The position numbers and the translations under genes were made by a program. A stretch of 64,000 nt of DNA from Belliella pelovolcani (lineage in GTDB: Bacteria > Bacteroidota > Bacteroidia > Cytophagales > Cyclobacteriaceae): contig NZ_FTOP01000012.1 in NCBI RefSeq assembly GCF_900156785.1, forward strand, positions 56,958-120,957, given 5' to 3'. Of the stretch, positions 35,378 through 45,004 are shown one piece after another. The first letter of the stretch is position 1, and every line of letters begins with the position of its first letter. Below the pieces are notes generated by a model, which was given only the letters and a program-made list of their open reading frames with translations, ran no database searches and had not been told where the DNA came from.

Positions 35378-36544
35378 ATGTCAGATAAAAAAAGAGTTGC
35401 CATCTTAGGTTCCACAGGCAGCATAGGGACACAGACTTTAGACGTCATCAAATCCCACCCAGACAAATTTGAAGTAGAAGTATTGACTGCTCAGAATAAC
35501 TGCGATCTGTTGATTCAACAGGCATTGGAGTTTAAGCCAAATTGTGTGGTCATTGTCAATGAGTCCCACTACGAAAAAGTAAAAGAAGTACTTCTTCCTC
35601 AGGACATCAAAGTATATGCTGGAGAAAAGGCTTTGAGTCAAGTAGTAGAAATGGACAGCATCGATGTGGTTTTGACCGCATTGGTAGGATATTCTGGTCT
35701 GATTCCCACTATCAAAGCTATAGAAAACGGAAAGCAAATTGCCTTAGCCAATAAGGAAACCTTGGTTGTAGCTGGAGAATTAGTCACCAAGCTCGCTAGA
35801 GAAAAAGGTGTCAATATTTACCCTGTTGATTCAGAACATTCAGCGATTTTTCAATGTCTGGTTGGTGAATTTCATAATCCTATAGAAAAGATCATCTTGA
35901 CTGCTTCTGGGGGACCATTCAGAGGAAAGGATAGGAAATTCCTAGCATCAGTTACCAAAGAGCAAGCCCTCAAACACCCCAATTGGGATATGGGTGCAAA
36001 GATCACTATTGACTCAGCTTCCTTGATGAACAAAGGTCTTGAAGTCATAGAGGCCAAATGGCTCTTTGGCCTTAAGACTGAACAAATCGATGTAATTGTC
36101 CATCCACAATCTATCGTACATAGTCTGGTGCAGTTTGAAGACGGGTCCATCAAAGCACAACTTGGGCTACCTGATATGCGTATTCCCATTCAGTTTGCAT
36201 TGAGCTATCCAGATCGATACAAGTCAGATTTCCCAAGGTTCAATTTCGCACAATATCCCAATTTGACCTTCGAACAGCCCGATATGGAGACATTCCAAAA
36301 TCTCAGGTTAGCCTTTGATGCTTTGGAAAAAGGAGGAAATGCACCTTGTATACTCAATGCTGCCAATGAAATTGTTGTGGCCGCATTTTTGAGAGACGAG
36401 GTTGGATTTCTCGAAATGTCAGACCTTATTGCAGCTGCATTGGATGAAGTCAAGTTTATCAGTCAACCAAAACTAGGTGATTTTGTAGAGACAGATAGGC
36501 TTACAAGAATATTTACAGAAGAATTAATTAAGCGTAAAAAATAA
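35378..36544 (+). CDS. dxr: 1-deoxy-D-xylulose 5-phosphate reductoisomerase
   Basis: A 388-residue enzyme converting DXP to MEP in isoprenoid synthesis. The NADPH-binding GSTGSIGTQT is near residues 9-18; ANKETLVVAGE, PVDSEHSAIFQCL and ASGGPFRG carry the metal and substrate ligands, and NKGLEVIEAKWLF follows. GGAGG lies 13 bases before the ATG, an unusually strong ribosome site for this group. rseP follows after 3 bases, a pairing common in bacteria. Confidence 0.96.
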   Translation: MSDKKRVAILGSTGSIGTQTLDVIKSHPDKFEVEVLTAQNNCDLLIQQALEFKPNCVVIVNESHYEKVKEVLLPQDIKVYAGEKALSQVVEMDSIDVVLTALVGYSGLIPTIKAIENGKQIALANKETLVVAGELVTKLAREKGVNIYPVDSEHSAIFQCLVGEFHNPIEKIILTASGGPFRGKDRKFLASVTKEQALKHPNWDMGAKITIDSASLMNKGLEVIEAKWLFGLKTEQIDVIVHPQSIVHSLVQFEDGSIKAQLGLPDMRIPIQFALSYPDRYKSDFPRFNFAQYPNLTFEQPDMETFQNLRLAFDALEKGGNAPCILNAANEIVVAAFLRDEVGFLEMSDLIAAALDEVKFISQPKLGDFVETDRLTRIFTEELIKRKK

Positions 36545-36547
36545 GTA

Positions 36548-37867
36548 ATGGATACATTGATCATGGTAGCTCAGCTTTTACTGGGGCTATCGATTTTAGT
36601 AGGACTGCATGAACTCGGGCATTTGCTTACAGCAAAGATGTTTGGCATGCGTGTGGAGAAGTTTTCGATCGGATTCCCTCCAAAAATCATCGGTTTTCAG
36701 TGGGGAGAAACAGAATACTCTATTGGAGCGATACCCTTAGGTGGATTTGTAAAGATCTCAGGTATGGTAGATGAGAGCATGGATACTGAGCAAATGGCTT
36801 CTGAGCCACAGCCTTGGGAGTTCCGTTCTAAGCCAGCGTGGCAAAGATTGATCGTGATGCTAGGTGGTATCATCGTCAATGTAATTACAGGTATTTTGAT
36901 CTTTGTGGTACTGGTTTATCAAAAAGGAGAAACATACTACTCGCAAGAGCAAATCGCAGAACACGGAATAGTAGCTTATGAAATAGGGCAGCAGATTGGT
37001 TTCCAAGATGGAGATAAGATCTTAGATATCAATGGACAGCCCTATCAAAGCCTCGGCGATCTCAGCAGTGGTGAAGCCCTATTGAGCACAGATGGTTATT
37101 ATACTGTAGAGCGAAATGGCGAAATCATCAGAATTGATATCCCAAGAGGATTTATCAATTCCTTCTCGAACGAGGAGAGCATGTCTAAGTTTATCAGCAT
37201 CAGGATGCCATTTGAGATCATAGATACACCAAAAGGCGGTGCAGCAAGAGAGGCAGGCTTACAGAAAGGAGACAGAATTCTGGCTATAGATGGACAACCT
37301 ATCAATTACTTCAACGAGCTTCAAAATAATCTTGCCGAAAGGGCTGGCTCAGAGGCAAGGCTCACAGTCCAAAGAGACTCCGAGACCTTCGAAAAAACAC
37401 TAGCCGTAACAGAAGAAGGCACCATAGGAATTCAGATCAATCCATTATTGGCACCTGTTACCAATAGGTTTGGTTTTGGGGAATCTATTGTCAAAGGCAC
37501 CGAGAGGGCCTTCGGCGTAGTGATCATCAATGCCAAGGCATTGGGAAGAATGTTCACAGGTGAAGTATCTGCCAAAAACGTATCTGGGCCAATTGGAATG
37601 GCTAAGATCTATGGTAATAAATGGGATTGGACCAAGTTCTGGAGCATTACTGGTTTGATCTCTATGATTTTGGCCTTTATGAATTTGCTACCGATTCCTG
37701 CATTGGATGGAGGTCATGTGGTATTTTTGCTTTATGAAATGATCTCAGGCAAGACCCCTTCAGATCGATTCTTAGAAAATGCCCAAAAAATCGGCATGGT
37801 TATGTTACTGGCGCTGATGGTTTTCGCTATTGGAAATGACATTTTGAAGTTGTTCACGGGCGGGTAA
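36548..37867 (+). CDS. rseP: RseP-type intramembrane zinc metalloprotease
   Basis: A 439-residue site-2 protease. HELGH (21-25) holds zinc within the first membrane helix; the C-terminal NLLPIPALDGGH supplies the third ligand. At least one PDZ domain lies between, around residues 205-310. In other bacteria it cleaves membrane-bound anti-sigma factors. It is translated in an operon with dxr and followed by a terminator. Confidence 0.94.
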   Translation: MDTLIMVAQLLLGLSILVGLHELGHLLTAKMFGMRVEKFSIGFPPKIIGFQWGETEYSIGAIPLGGFVKISGMVDESMDTEQMASEPQPWEFRSKPAWQRLIVMLGGIIVNVITGILIFVVLVYQKGETYYSQEQIAEHGIVAYEIGQQIGFQDGDKILDINGQPYQSLGDLSSGEALLSTDGYYTVERNGEIIRIDIPRGFINSFSNEESMSKFISIRMPFEIIDTPKGGAAREAGLQKGDRILAIDGQPINYFNELQNNLAERAGSEARLTVQRDSETFEKTLAVTEEGTIGIQINPLLAPVTNRFGFGESIVKGTERAFGVVIINAKALGRMFTGEVSAKNVSGPIGMAKIYGNKWDWTKFWSITGLISMILAFMNLLPIPALDGGHVVFLLYEMISGKTPSDRFLENAQKIGMVMLLALMVFAIGNDILKLFTGG

Positions 37868-37892
37868 ACCAACTTTATATAAAAAAGTTTAG

Positions 37893-37928
37893 TAGGTCAA
37901 TGAAAAATTTCATTGACCTATTTTTTTG
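37893..37928 (+). terminator. Terminator of dxr-rseP
   Basis: TAGGTCAATGAAA (37893-37905) pairs perfectly with TTTCATTGACCTA (37908-37920), followed by seven T. Confidence 0.85.
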
Positions 37929-37970
37929 TTTGATTTTTTTGATTAGAATTGATGGTTTTAAAGCCTATAT

Positions 37971-39212
37971 ATGAAGAAACTATTTACCATTACTTTCCTG
38001 ATTTTTTTATCAGGATTTACAATCCCTTTTTTAGCCATAGCGCAAAAAGAAATCCCAACAAAAGACCTACTTTACCTTAAAGACGGCTCAGTATTATCAG
38101 GCAGCATTCGATACAATCCTAAAAAGTCTGCTGAAACAGTCATTCTAATTTCTGAGGGCGTTGAAAAATCATACTCAGTAAATGAAGCTGATGGTTTTCT
38201 ATTCGAGTTTCAAGAAAAATATGTTATCAAAGATCTTAACACAAAGGATTTTGATTCAAAGCGTTTTTTCAGCAGGTTGATTATTGATGGAGATTTGAAG
38301 CTTTACCAACTCTTTGGCAGATTTTATATTGAGGATCAATCTGAAAAAATCATTCCTTTACAAAAGTCAGAGATTGGGGAGTTTACCAAGAAAGAAAAAA
38401 GCAGCAAGTACCATTTGTCTATTTTGAGCTTTGTAACCCAAGGTGATTGTAGTTCGAATAAAGGTTCAAGCTTAGACAAGGTTCAGCTCAATGATGAAAG
38501 CCTAAATGATTATTTAGTAGCTTACTTAGCATGTCTGGGTTCATCTTTTACAAGTTATATTGACAACAGGCCAAGGGCTCAATTGAACTATTACGCACAA
38601 ATTGGCGGTGTTCACACAAGGTACAAGTATGCGAGGGAATCTGTCCCAGTGCGACAAAACATTCAAAAAAACACCATTCCTGCTATTACAACAGGGGTTA
38701 GATTAGATGAATTAAGAGGCAAGCCTAGAGTTTCTATGGACTTTTTGTTGGGGATAACCTCCCAAAACAACTCCTTGGACTACTTTTATGAAGATAATGT
38801 TTACAGATATGTAGGCACATCAAATTATTCATTGTTTTCTTTGACAGGCAATTGGTTTGTGAATTACACTTTGTTAAAAAAACAAAAATTTGATTTGTAC
38901 GCAGGTGTAGGACCGATGACTAGGGTGAATTTTTTCAAAGAAGAATTTGCAATAGCTGAGACAATTAGGACTACTAATGGATTTACGGTTTTAGACGAAG
39001 GTCAAGCTTTTGATGTAGCTCCTTATACTCTTGGATTAGGTTACAAAATAGGAGCTGTTTTGGCTAAAAATACAAGAAGCAGAATTACGGCTGAATTGAT
39101 AATGGATTTTACCCCTCGAAGTGTCAATATCAATATCGCCAACAGATCAAATCTTGACCAATTTAGTACCGCATTTATGATTGGTTACTCATTTAGACAA
39201 TTGAAAAAATGA
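37971..39212 (+). CDS. Exported protein with predicted C-terminal outer-membrane barrel (hypothetical)
   Basis: A 413-residue protein. A signal peptide (MKKLFTITFLIFLSGFTIPFLAIA) leads into a soluble domain with the LKDGSVLSG turn (about 40-170), then a beta-rich region of about 210 residues with aromatic-flanked strands, ending in MIGYSFRQLKK. No family name is recognised. It overlaps the next gene by four bases (ATGA), so the barrel and the Kelch lipoprotein are made together, reminiscent of porin/lipoprotein uptake pairs. Function is unknown. Confidence 0.68.
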   Translation: MKKLFTITFLIFLSGFTIPFLAIAQKEIPTKDLLYLKDGSVLSGSIRYNPKKSAETVILISEGVEKSYSVNEADGFLFEFQEKYVIKDLNTKDFDSKRFFSRLIIDGDLKLYQLFGRFYIEDQSEKIIPLQKSEIGEFTKKEKSSKYHLSILSFVTQGDCSSNKGSSLDKVQLNDESLNDYLVAYLACLGSSFTSYIDNRPRAQLNYYAQIGGVHTRYKYARESVPVRQNIQKNTIPAITTGVRLDELRGKPRVSMDFLLGITSQNNSLDYFYEDNVYRYVGTSNYSLFSLTGNWFVNYTLLKKQKFDLYAGVGPMTRVNFFKEEFAIAETIRTTNGFTVLDEGQAFDVAPYTLGLGYKIGAVLAKNTRSRITAELIMDFTPRSVNINIANRSNLDQFSTAFMIGYSFRQLKK

Positions 39213-41227
39213 AGAAGTTTTTTAACATTCTGCTGCTGATAGTCTTCTTATCGTCTTGCGAAGAGGAGAAACTTCCTGAGTTGGTAAATCCTAGGTTTAG
39301 TGTGGCATATATTCAGGAAATAGATGAAAACGGTGTCACATTCGCCGCCAACATCTATGATATAGGGAAAAAAGAAATACTGGAATATGGATTTTTTTAT
39401 AGTCCAAAATCTTTTGACCCTGTGAATTCAGGAGAAAAGATCAGTTCAACTGGTCAGCCTGAAGGTTTCTTTGAACTGACAGCAAACTACTCCATGGTAG
39501 CAGGACGTGAGTATCATGTTGTAGCGTTTATTAGAACTGAATCAGGGTTGATTGTTTCTAACCCACAATCTTTTATAAGCCAAGGCTCTACAGGTTTTAT
39601 ATTTGAAAAAATAGAGCTTCCAGATCATGTTTATTACTTTGACACTATAAAAATTTTTGGTAAGAACCTGACTCAAAAGATTGACCAAATCAGGCTAAGA
39701 ATCAACAATAGTGAATCTACAATTGTAAGTTTAAATCAAGAATTTTTTGAAGCAATCGTACCAAATACTGCATATGAATTTGGGGGAAATGCGACTTTCA
39801 ATTTAACAGTAAGTGAAAAACAGCTCACCTTAATTTTACCATTCAGCTTAACTGAACCAGAATTTGAACTCCACGCCGATTTTGAGCAAAAACTTTCAGA
39901 GCCATTGGTCATTAAAGGTAAATATCTCAGAAACATAACTTCACCCTTTACAGATTTTATTCAAGGTACAAACGAGGAGTTTAATATTAATGCTACGACA
40001 ACTGATTCAACTATTACCTTTGAACCTAGGGCAATTTTTAATTCCAATACCCCCTCTTTTAAAATAAAAATTAGGGGCAAAGAATATGTAATCAATAATA
40101 GTGTCAAACTAGCACCGAAAATTTTTGAGCCAAATCAAATCATCCAAGTGTGGCCACGCAACAAAGTGAAAATTAAAGGCTCCAATTTCAATACATATGG
40201 CTCACAATTCAATAAGTTATCGCTAGATAATGAAGCTGTCAAATTCCATATTTATGAGGTGACTGAAAATGAAATGGTTATTGATTTTTACAGTGATAAT
40301 TTTTTTATTGATCAGGATCTTAAATTCACTGTTTTCTCACATGGTGAATTATCAAAGAACACGGTACAAGTGGGGATTTCAGATCCAAGGTCTATCTATA
40401 TGGATTTAAACATGGATTTAGCAAGAAAATTCAGATCAATTGGTAATAAAGTTTACTATATCGACAATGGACAAATCAATGAAATTGATTTGAATACAAA
40501 AAGTCAAAGTATAAAAGCTGATATTCCTTACGAGTATTTCCCATTAGAAAATCCAGAAATATTTTTGGAACATATGGGATCACTCTATTTCTCTGATAGC
40601 TATAACTCTGAAGAGGGTAATATCAATAACTTTTACAAATATGACCCAGTCACCAATGTCGTCACTTCACTTCCATTGATTCAATCCGACCCATTCCTTC
40701 AAAAATGGGTATTTGCCTACGGGGATTACATCTATTTAGGTGGAGGTGAATATATTCAAGGGCCATCAGATTTTACGATTAATTATCACACATATAAATT
40801 CAACATCCATTCATTAAGTTGGCAAAGAATCCCACCTAGCAATTATCCAGCAAATTTTGGGCTCTATACATTTACTCATAACAATGAAATATATGGCATG
40901 CAAGGGAGCAATCCCCAATCTAATAATACTTCACTTTACAAATTTAACCTTTCAACAAATCAATGGGTAAAACTTAAGACATTCGAAACTTACGCCATTA
41001 TCAACCAAAGTTCTCCTAACACTACAATAGGGGATAAAACCTTCATAAGTTCAAATGACAATCTGTATTCCTTAGATATGAATTCATTGTCACTCGAAAA
41101 AGTAATACTCCAAGGGTTTAGTTATCTAGACAGCTTCCGTCAAGGAACTGTAATTGATAATTATTACTACTATCCATTAAAAGTCAATGGAAAAATGAAA
41201 CTGGTTAAGTTTAACCCCTTAAAATAA
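39209..41227 (+). CDS. Lipoprotein with TIG-like domains and Kelch-type propeller
   Basis: A 672-residue lipoprotein; the lipobox FLSSC gives C17 followed by three Glu, a pattern seen in surface-exposed Bacteroidota lipoproteins. Residues about 130-390 contain IPT/TIG-like immunoglobulin folds (KIFGKNLTQKIDQIRL, KIKGSNFNTYGSQF). The last 270 residues have Kelch-like repeats (NFYKYDPVTNVVTSLPL, YKFNIHSLSWQRIPP, YKFNLSTNQWVKL). It probably forms an outer-membrane complex with the upstream barrel protein. The ligand is unknown. Confidence 0.72.
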   Translation: MKKFFNILLLIVFLSSCEEEKLPELVNPRFSVAYIQEIDENGVTFAANIYDIGKKEILEYGFFYSPKSFDPVNSGEKISSTGQPEGFFELTANYSMVAGREYHVVAFIRTESGLIVSNPQSFISQGSTGFIFEKIELPDHVYYFDTIKIFGKNLTQKIDQIRLRINNSESTIVSLNQEFFEAIVPNTAYEFGGNATFNLTVSEKQLTLILPFSLTEPEFELHADFEQKLSEPLVIKGKYLRNITSPFTDFIQGTNEEFNINATTTDSTITFEPRAIFNSNTPSFKIKIRGKEYVINNSVKLAPKIFEPNQIIQVWPRNKVKIKGSNFNTYGSQFNKLSLDNEAVKFHIYEVTENEMVIDFYSDNFFIDQDLKFTVFSHGELSKNTVQVGISDPRSIYMDLNMDLARKFRSIGNKVYYIDNGQINEIDLNTKSQSIKADIPYEYFPLENPEIFLEHMGSLYFSDSYNSEEGNINNFYKYDPVTNVVTSLPLIQSDPFLQKWVFAYGDYIYLGGGEYIQGPSDFTINYHTYKFNIHSLSWQRIPPSNYPANFGLYTFTHNNEIYGMQGSNPQSNNTSLYKFNLSTNQWVKLKTFETYAIINQSSPNTTIGDKTFISSNDNLYSLDMNSLSLEKVILQGFSYLDSFRQGTVIDNYYYYPLKVNGKMKLVKFNPLK

Positions 41228-41423
41228 GTAATCATGAATTTTATGATAGTATAAAACAAAATATTCTCAACAAATTAACACTTAACTAACTTTAATCTGC
41301 GAGAATGTTCTCTTCTATTTTTATAGGGTTTTTGGATATTACTGAGAATTTGATAAAAAGTATTGGAGCCTCCCCTGACAAATTGCCAATAAAATAAGCT
41401 TGGCATAAGCATTGAATTAATTG

Positions 41424-41459
41424 GAAGAACCTTCTAAATTGAGGGTTCTTTCTTATTTT
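41424..41459 (+). terminator. Possible terminator before lon
   Basis: AAGAACC (41425-41431) pairs with GGTTCTT (41444-41450) around a 12-base loop, followed by a T-rich stretch (TCTTATTTTA). It is 200 bp beyond the Kelch gene stop. The rest of the 41228-41498 gap contains nothing else recognisable except the inverted repeat at 41471. Confidence 0.45.
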
Positions 41460-41470
41460 ATGATTTAACA

Positions 41471-41487
41471 TGACAGCCAGCCTGTCA
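41471..41487. promoter_or_regulatory. Inverted repeat upstream of lon
   Basis: TGACAG (41471-41476) and CTGTCA (41482-41487) form a perfect 6-bp inverted repeat with a 5-bp spacer, only 12 bp before the lon ATG at 41499. It is a candidate operator for stress regulation; the regulator is not known. Confidence 0.45.
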
Positions 41488-41498
41488 TCTTGTCCTTT

Positions 41499-43976
41499 AT
41501 GAACAATTACGAAAATCAATTATATCAATCTTTAATGGTAGGCGACTATGCCGGAGAAGGCGATCTGATCCAACTCATCACTGATGATGAAGCAGATGAT
41601 ATCTCACAACAAGAAAACTACTCCAGCGAAATCCCAATCCTCTCTGTCAGAAATACTGTACTTTTCCCCGGTGTCGTGATTCCTATCACTGTGGGCAGAC
41701 AGAGATCGATCAAATTGGTCAAAAAAGCACAGCGTGGCGATAAGCTCATCGGTGTTTGTGCTCAAATCAACCCTAACAATGATGACCCTTCTTGGGAAGA
41801 CATCTACCATGTAGGTACACTGGCCAAAATCATCAAAATGATCGTGCTTCCCGATGGAAATACGACCATCATCATCCAAGGGAAAAAGCGATTCCAAATC
41901 ACGGAAACACTTACCGAAGACCCATACTTCACAGCGAGAGTGGCTTATCTGGAAGAAAATTTCCCCAAAAACAGCAAAAAAATCGAGGCACTGGAAGAGT
42001 CACTCAAAGACGCTGCTGCCAAAATTCTACACCTGAATCCAGAAATCCCTAGAGAAGCGCAAGTTGCATTAGATAATATCGATAATACCCCTTTTCTGAC
42101 ACATTTCCTTTCCTCTAATATCAATGCGCCTGTAGAGGCCAAGCAAAAACTCCTCGAGATCAATGATGGCGTGGAGCGCGCTACCTTGCTGCTGGAGTTT
42201 ATGATGAAAGACATCCAAATGCTGGAGCTGAAAAGTGAAATCCAAAAGAAGGTTCATACTGATATCGATCAGCAACAGCGAGACTACTTTCTCAGACAGC
42301 AGATGAAGGTCTTGCAAACCGAATTGGGAGAAGAAGGTCCAGAAAAAGAAGTAGAAGAACTCAGACTCAAAGGCGCCAAGAAAAAATGGCCTCAAGCTGT
42401 AGCCAAACACTTTGAAAAAGAACTGGATAAAATCCTAAGAATCAACCCATCCGCTGCTGAATACCCCATAGCACTCAACTATGCAGAAACGCTCGTAGAG
42501 CTGCCTTGGAATGAATTAACAGAGGATAACTTCGACCTGAAGAGAGCTAAGGAAATCCTCGACAAGGACCATCACGGTCTTGAAAAAGTCAAAGAAAGAG
42601 TCATTGAATACTTGGCTGTACTGAAGCTGAAGAATGACCTCAAGGGGCCCATTCTATGTCTCTACGGCCCTCCAGGCGTTGGTAAAACATCCCTTGGGAA
42701 ATCCATTGCCAAAGCGCTTGGTAGAAAATATGTACGCATGTCTCTCGGCGGCGTCCATGATGAAGCAGAGATCCGCGGACATAGAAAAACCTACGTGGGA
42801 GCCATGCCAGGTAAGATCATTCAAAACATGAAAAAGGTAAAAACCAGCAACCCCGTCTATGTCTTGGATGAAATAGACAAGCTGAGTTCAGACTTCAGGG
42901 GCGATCCTTCTTCTGCATTTCTTGAAGTCCTAGATCCTGAGCAAAACAGCACTTTCACAGATAACTATTTGGAAGTAGAGTACGATCTTTCCAAGGTACT
43001 ATTCATCGCTACTGCCAATTCCCTTGATAGTATTCAGCCTGCCTTGAGAGACAGAATGGAGATCATCGAAGTGACTGGCTACACCATGGAAGAGAAGTTG
43101 GAAATTGCCAAAAAGCATTTGATCCCAAAGCAAAGAAAAGAACATGGCTTAAAGGCAAAGGACTTATCCTTTGACAAAACTGCCATTGCCAAAATCATAG
43201 AAGACTATACTCGTGAATCTGGCGTAAGAAGCCTAGAGCGCGCAGTAGGTAAAGTAGTTAGGAATGTTGCCAAATCCATCGCTATGGAGGAGGAATACAG
43301 CAAGAAGATCACACCTGAAGCAGTAAGAAAAATCCTTGGTGGAGAGATCTTCGATAAGGAAATGTATCAAGACAATAGTGTGGCTGGTGTGGTAACTGGT
43401 TTAGCTTGGACTTCTGTAGGCGGAGAGATACTCTTTATAGAAACAGCCTTGAGTAGAGGTAAAGGCAAACTTACTCTCTCAGGTCAGCTTGGAGATGTGA
43501 TGAAGGAATCAGCCATGACTGCACTCTCCTACCTCAAATCAAAAGCCGAAAAACTTGGCATCGACTACAGAGTCTTTGATCAATACGATCTCCACGTCCA
43601 CGTGCCTGCCGGTGCTGTACCAAAAGACGGTCCGTCAGCAGGTATCACCATGCTGACAGCGATGGCTTCGCTTTATACACAGAGAAAAGTAAAATCAAAG
43701 ATTGCTATGACTGGAGAAATCACCCTCAGGGGAAAGGTGATGCCAGTGGGTGGTATCAAAGAAAAAATTCTAGCAGCTAGAAGGGCTGGTTTGAAGGAAA
43801 TCATACTTTGTCAGAAGAATAAAAGAGATATAGAGGAAATCGACGAACAATATTTAAAAGGTATCAATTTCCACTTTGTCGACAATGTAGATCAAGTATT
43901 GGAAATCGCCTTGATGAAATCCAAAGTAGAGGAGCCCATGAAGTTTACCTTCACTAGCGAAAACAACAACCATTGA
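41499..43976 (+). CDS. lon: ATP-dependent protease Lon
   Basis: An 825-residue cytoplasmic protease. It has an N-terminal LON substrate-binding domain (about 45-250), an AAA+ domain with Walker [10 protein letters not shown] near residue 390 and Walker B VYVLDEID, and a C-terminal protease domain with the catalytic Ser in KDGPSAG (about residue 712) and a downstream Lys. The frame is open to a TTG at 41490, but ATG at 41499 is preferred. An ATG at 41535 would better separate the gene from the inverted repeat. Its stop overlaps the porQ start. Confidence 0.95.
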   Translation: MNNYENQLYQSLMVGDYAGEGDLIQLITDDEADDISQQENYSSEIPILSVRNTVLFPGVVIPITVGRQRSIKLVKKAQRGDKLIGVCAQINPNNDDPSWEDIYHVGTLAKIIKMIVLPDGNTTIIIQGKKRFQITETLTEDPYFTARVAYLEENFPKNSKKIEALEESLKDAAAKILHLNPEIPREAQVALDNIDNTPFLTHFLSSNINAPVEAKQKLLEINDGVERATLLLEFMMKDIQMLELKSEIQKKVHTDIDQQQRDYFLRQQMKVLQTELGEEGPEKEVEELRLKGAKKKWPQAVAKHFEKELDKILRINPSAAEYPIALNYAETLVELPWNELTEDNFDLKRAKEILDKDHHGLEKVKERVIEYLAVLKLKNDLKGPILCLYGPPGVGKTSLGKSIAKALGRKYVRMSLGGVHDEAEIRGHRKTYVGAMPGKIIQNMKKVKTSNPVYVLDEIDKLSSDFRGDPSSAFLEVLDPEQNSTFTDNYLEVEYDLSKVLFIATANSLDSIQPALRDRMEIIEVTGYTMEEKLEIAKKHLIPKQRKEHGLKAKDLSFDKTAIAKIIEDYTRESGVRSLERAVGKVVRNVAKSIAMEEEYSKKITPEAVRKILGGEIFDKEMYQDNSVAGVVTGLAWTSVGGEILFIETALSRGKGKLTLSGQLGDVMKESAMTALSYLKSKAEKLGIDYRVFDQYDLHVHVPAGAVPKDGPSAGITMLTAMASLYTQRKVKSKIAMTGEITLRGKVMPVGGIKEKILAARRAGLKEIILCQKNKRDIEEIDEQYLKGINFHFVDNVDQVLEIALMKSKVEEPMKFTFTSENNNH

Positions 43977-44992
43977 AAACAAGGCTGCTCTATAGCATTT
44001 TGATCATGCTGGGACTTTTAGGAATGTCCCAGCAGGTCATTTTAGCTCAGACCAGTCAGGCAGCATTCAATTTTGTAGACCATCCCAGTCATGCTAAGTT
44101 AGCCGCACTGGGAGGAGTCAATTTGACAGCAGGCAATGACCCCTTGATGTTCCTAGCCAATCCAGCCTTGTTGGACAGCAGTAGATCAAATACCCCTTCA
44201 TTTCATTACCTCAATTTCCCAAGTGGAATCAATGTAGCTACCTTAGGCTACACCTTTGAAGGCTTCTCAGATGGGATCTTTGGCATTGGCTTACAATACT
44301 TCAATTATGGAGATTTTCAAGGATTTGATGATATAGGTCAGCCCACTGGAAAATTCAATGCCAACGAGTTTGCACTCACAGCGGGCTACGCCAAAAGTCA
44401 AGGAGTATTTCGATACGGTGCCAATTTGAAATTACTGGGATCAGTATTAGAAAGTTTTCAAGCTTATGCTTTGGTTATGGATTTTGGGGTGAATTACCAT
44501 CATCCAGTCCAAGACTTGGTACTGGCTATCAATCTTAGAAATATAGGGTTCAACATCAAGAACTATATCGCAGGTCAAGACCTCCAACTACCTACCGACT
44601 TAAGGATTGGAGCTAGCTATAAGCCAGAATTTGCGCCATTTCGATTTCATATCAGTTTGAGAAACCTGCAAGGAAGAGAAGTAGATTTCTTTATACCTGA
44701 TCCATTTAGAAACAATGAAGAGCTAGGGACTGTTGATCAAATATTCAGGAGAGCTGTATTTGGAGTAGAAATATTACCTTCGGAGCATTTCAATCTGAGA
44801 TTGGGATATAATCACCTGATTAGAAAAGAATTTGAAACAGCAAACGGAGCAGGAGCTGGTGGATTTTCGGGAGGATTTTCATTTATGCTTAAGCAGTTTG
44901 AGCTCTCCTATTCCCGTATGTTTTACAATGTCCCAGGTGGTTCCAATGTATTTGGAATCACCACTACTATCGACAAGAAAAGAACGTTCTAA
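43973..44992 (+). CDS. porQ: Type IX secretion system protein PorQ
   Basis: A 339-residue outer-membrane beta-barrel of the PorV/PorQ (FadL-like) type. The signal peptide [21 protein letters not shown] precedes AAFNFVDHPSHAKLAALGGVN and NPALLDSS, motifs typical of PorQ. The start is probably TTG at 43973-43975, sharing two bases with the lon stop (CATTGA), because the next ATG would cut the signal peptide. It helps export or anchor T9SS cargo such as the gliding-type protein at 16873. Confidence 0.82.
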   Translation: MKTRLLYSILIMLGLLGMSQQVILAQTSQAAFNFVDHPSHAKLAALGGVNLTAGNDPLMFLANPALLDSSRSNTPSFHYLNFPSGINVATLGYTFEGFSDGIFGIGLQYFNYGDFQGFDDIGQPTGKFNANEFALTAGYAKSQGVFRYGANLKLLGSVLESFQAYALVMDFGVNYHHPVQDLVLAINLRNIGFNIKNYIAGQDLQLPTDLRIGASYKPEFAPFRFHISLRNLQGREVDFFIPDPFRNNEELGTVDQIFRRAVFGVEILPSEHFNLRLGYNHLIRKEFETANGAGAGGFSGGFSFMLKQFELSYSRMFYNVPGGSNVFGITTTIDKKRTF

Positions 44993-45004
44993 AAACGTAA
45001 AAAT

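Noticed and set aside
35194..35466. 90-residue minus-strand frame between htrA and dxr
   Set aside because: It overlaps the conserved start of dxr on the opposite strand and its sequence mirrors dxr codons.
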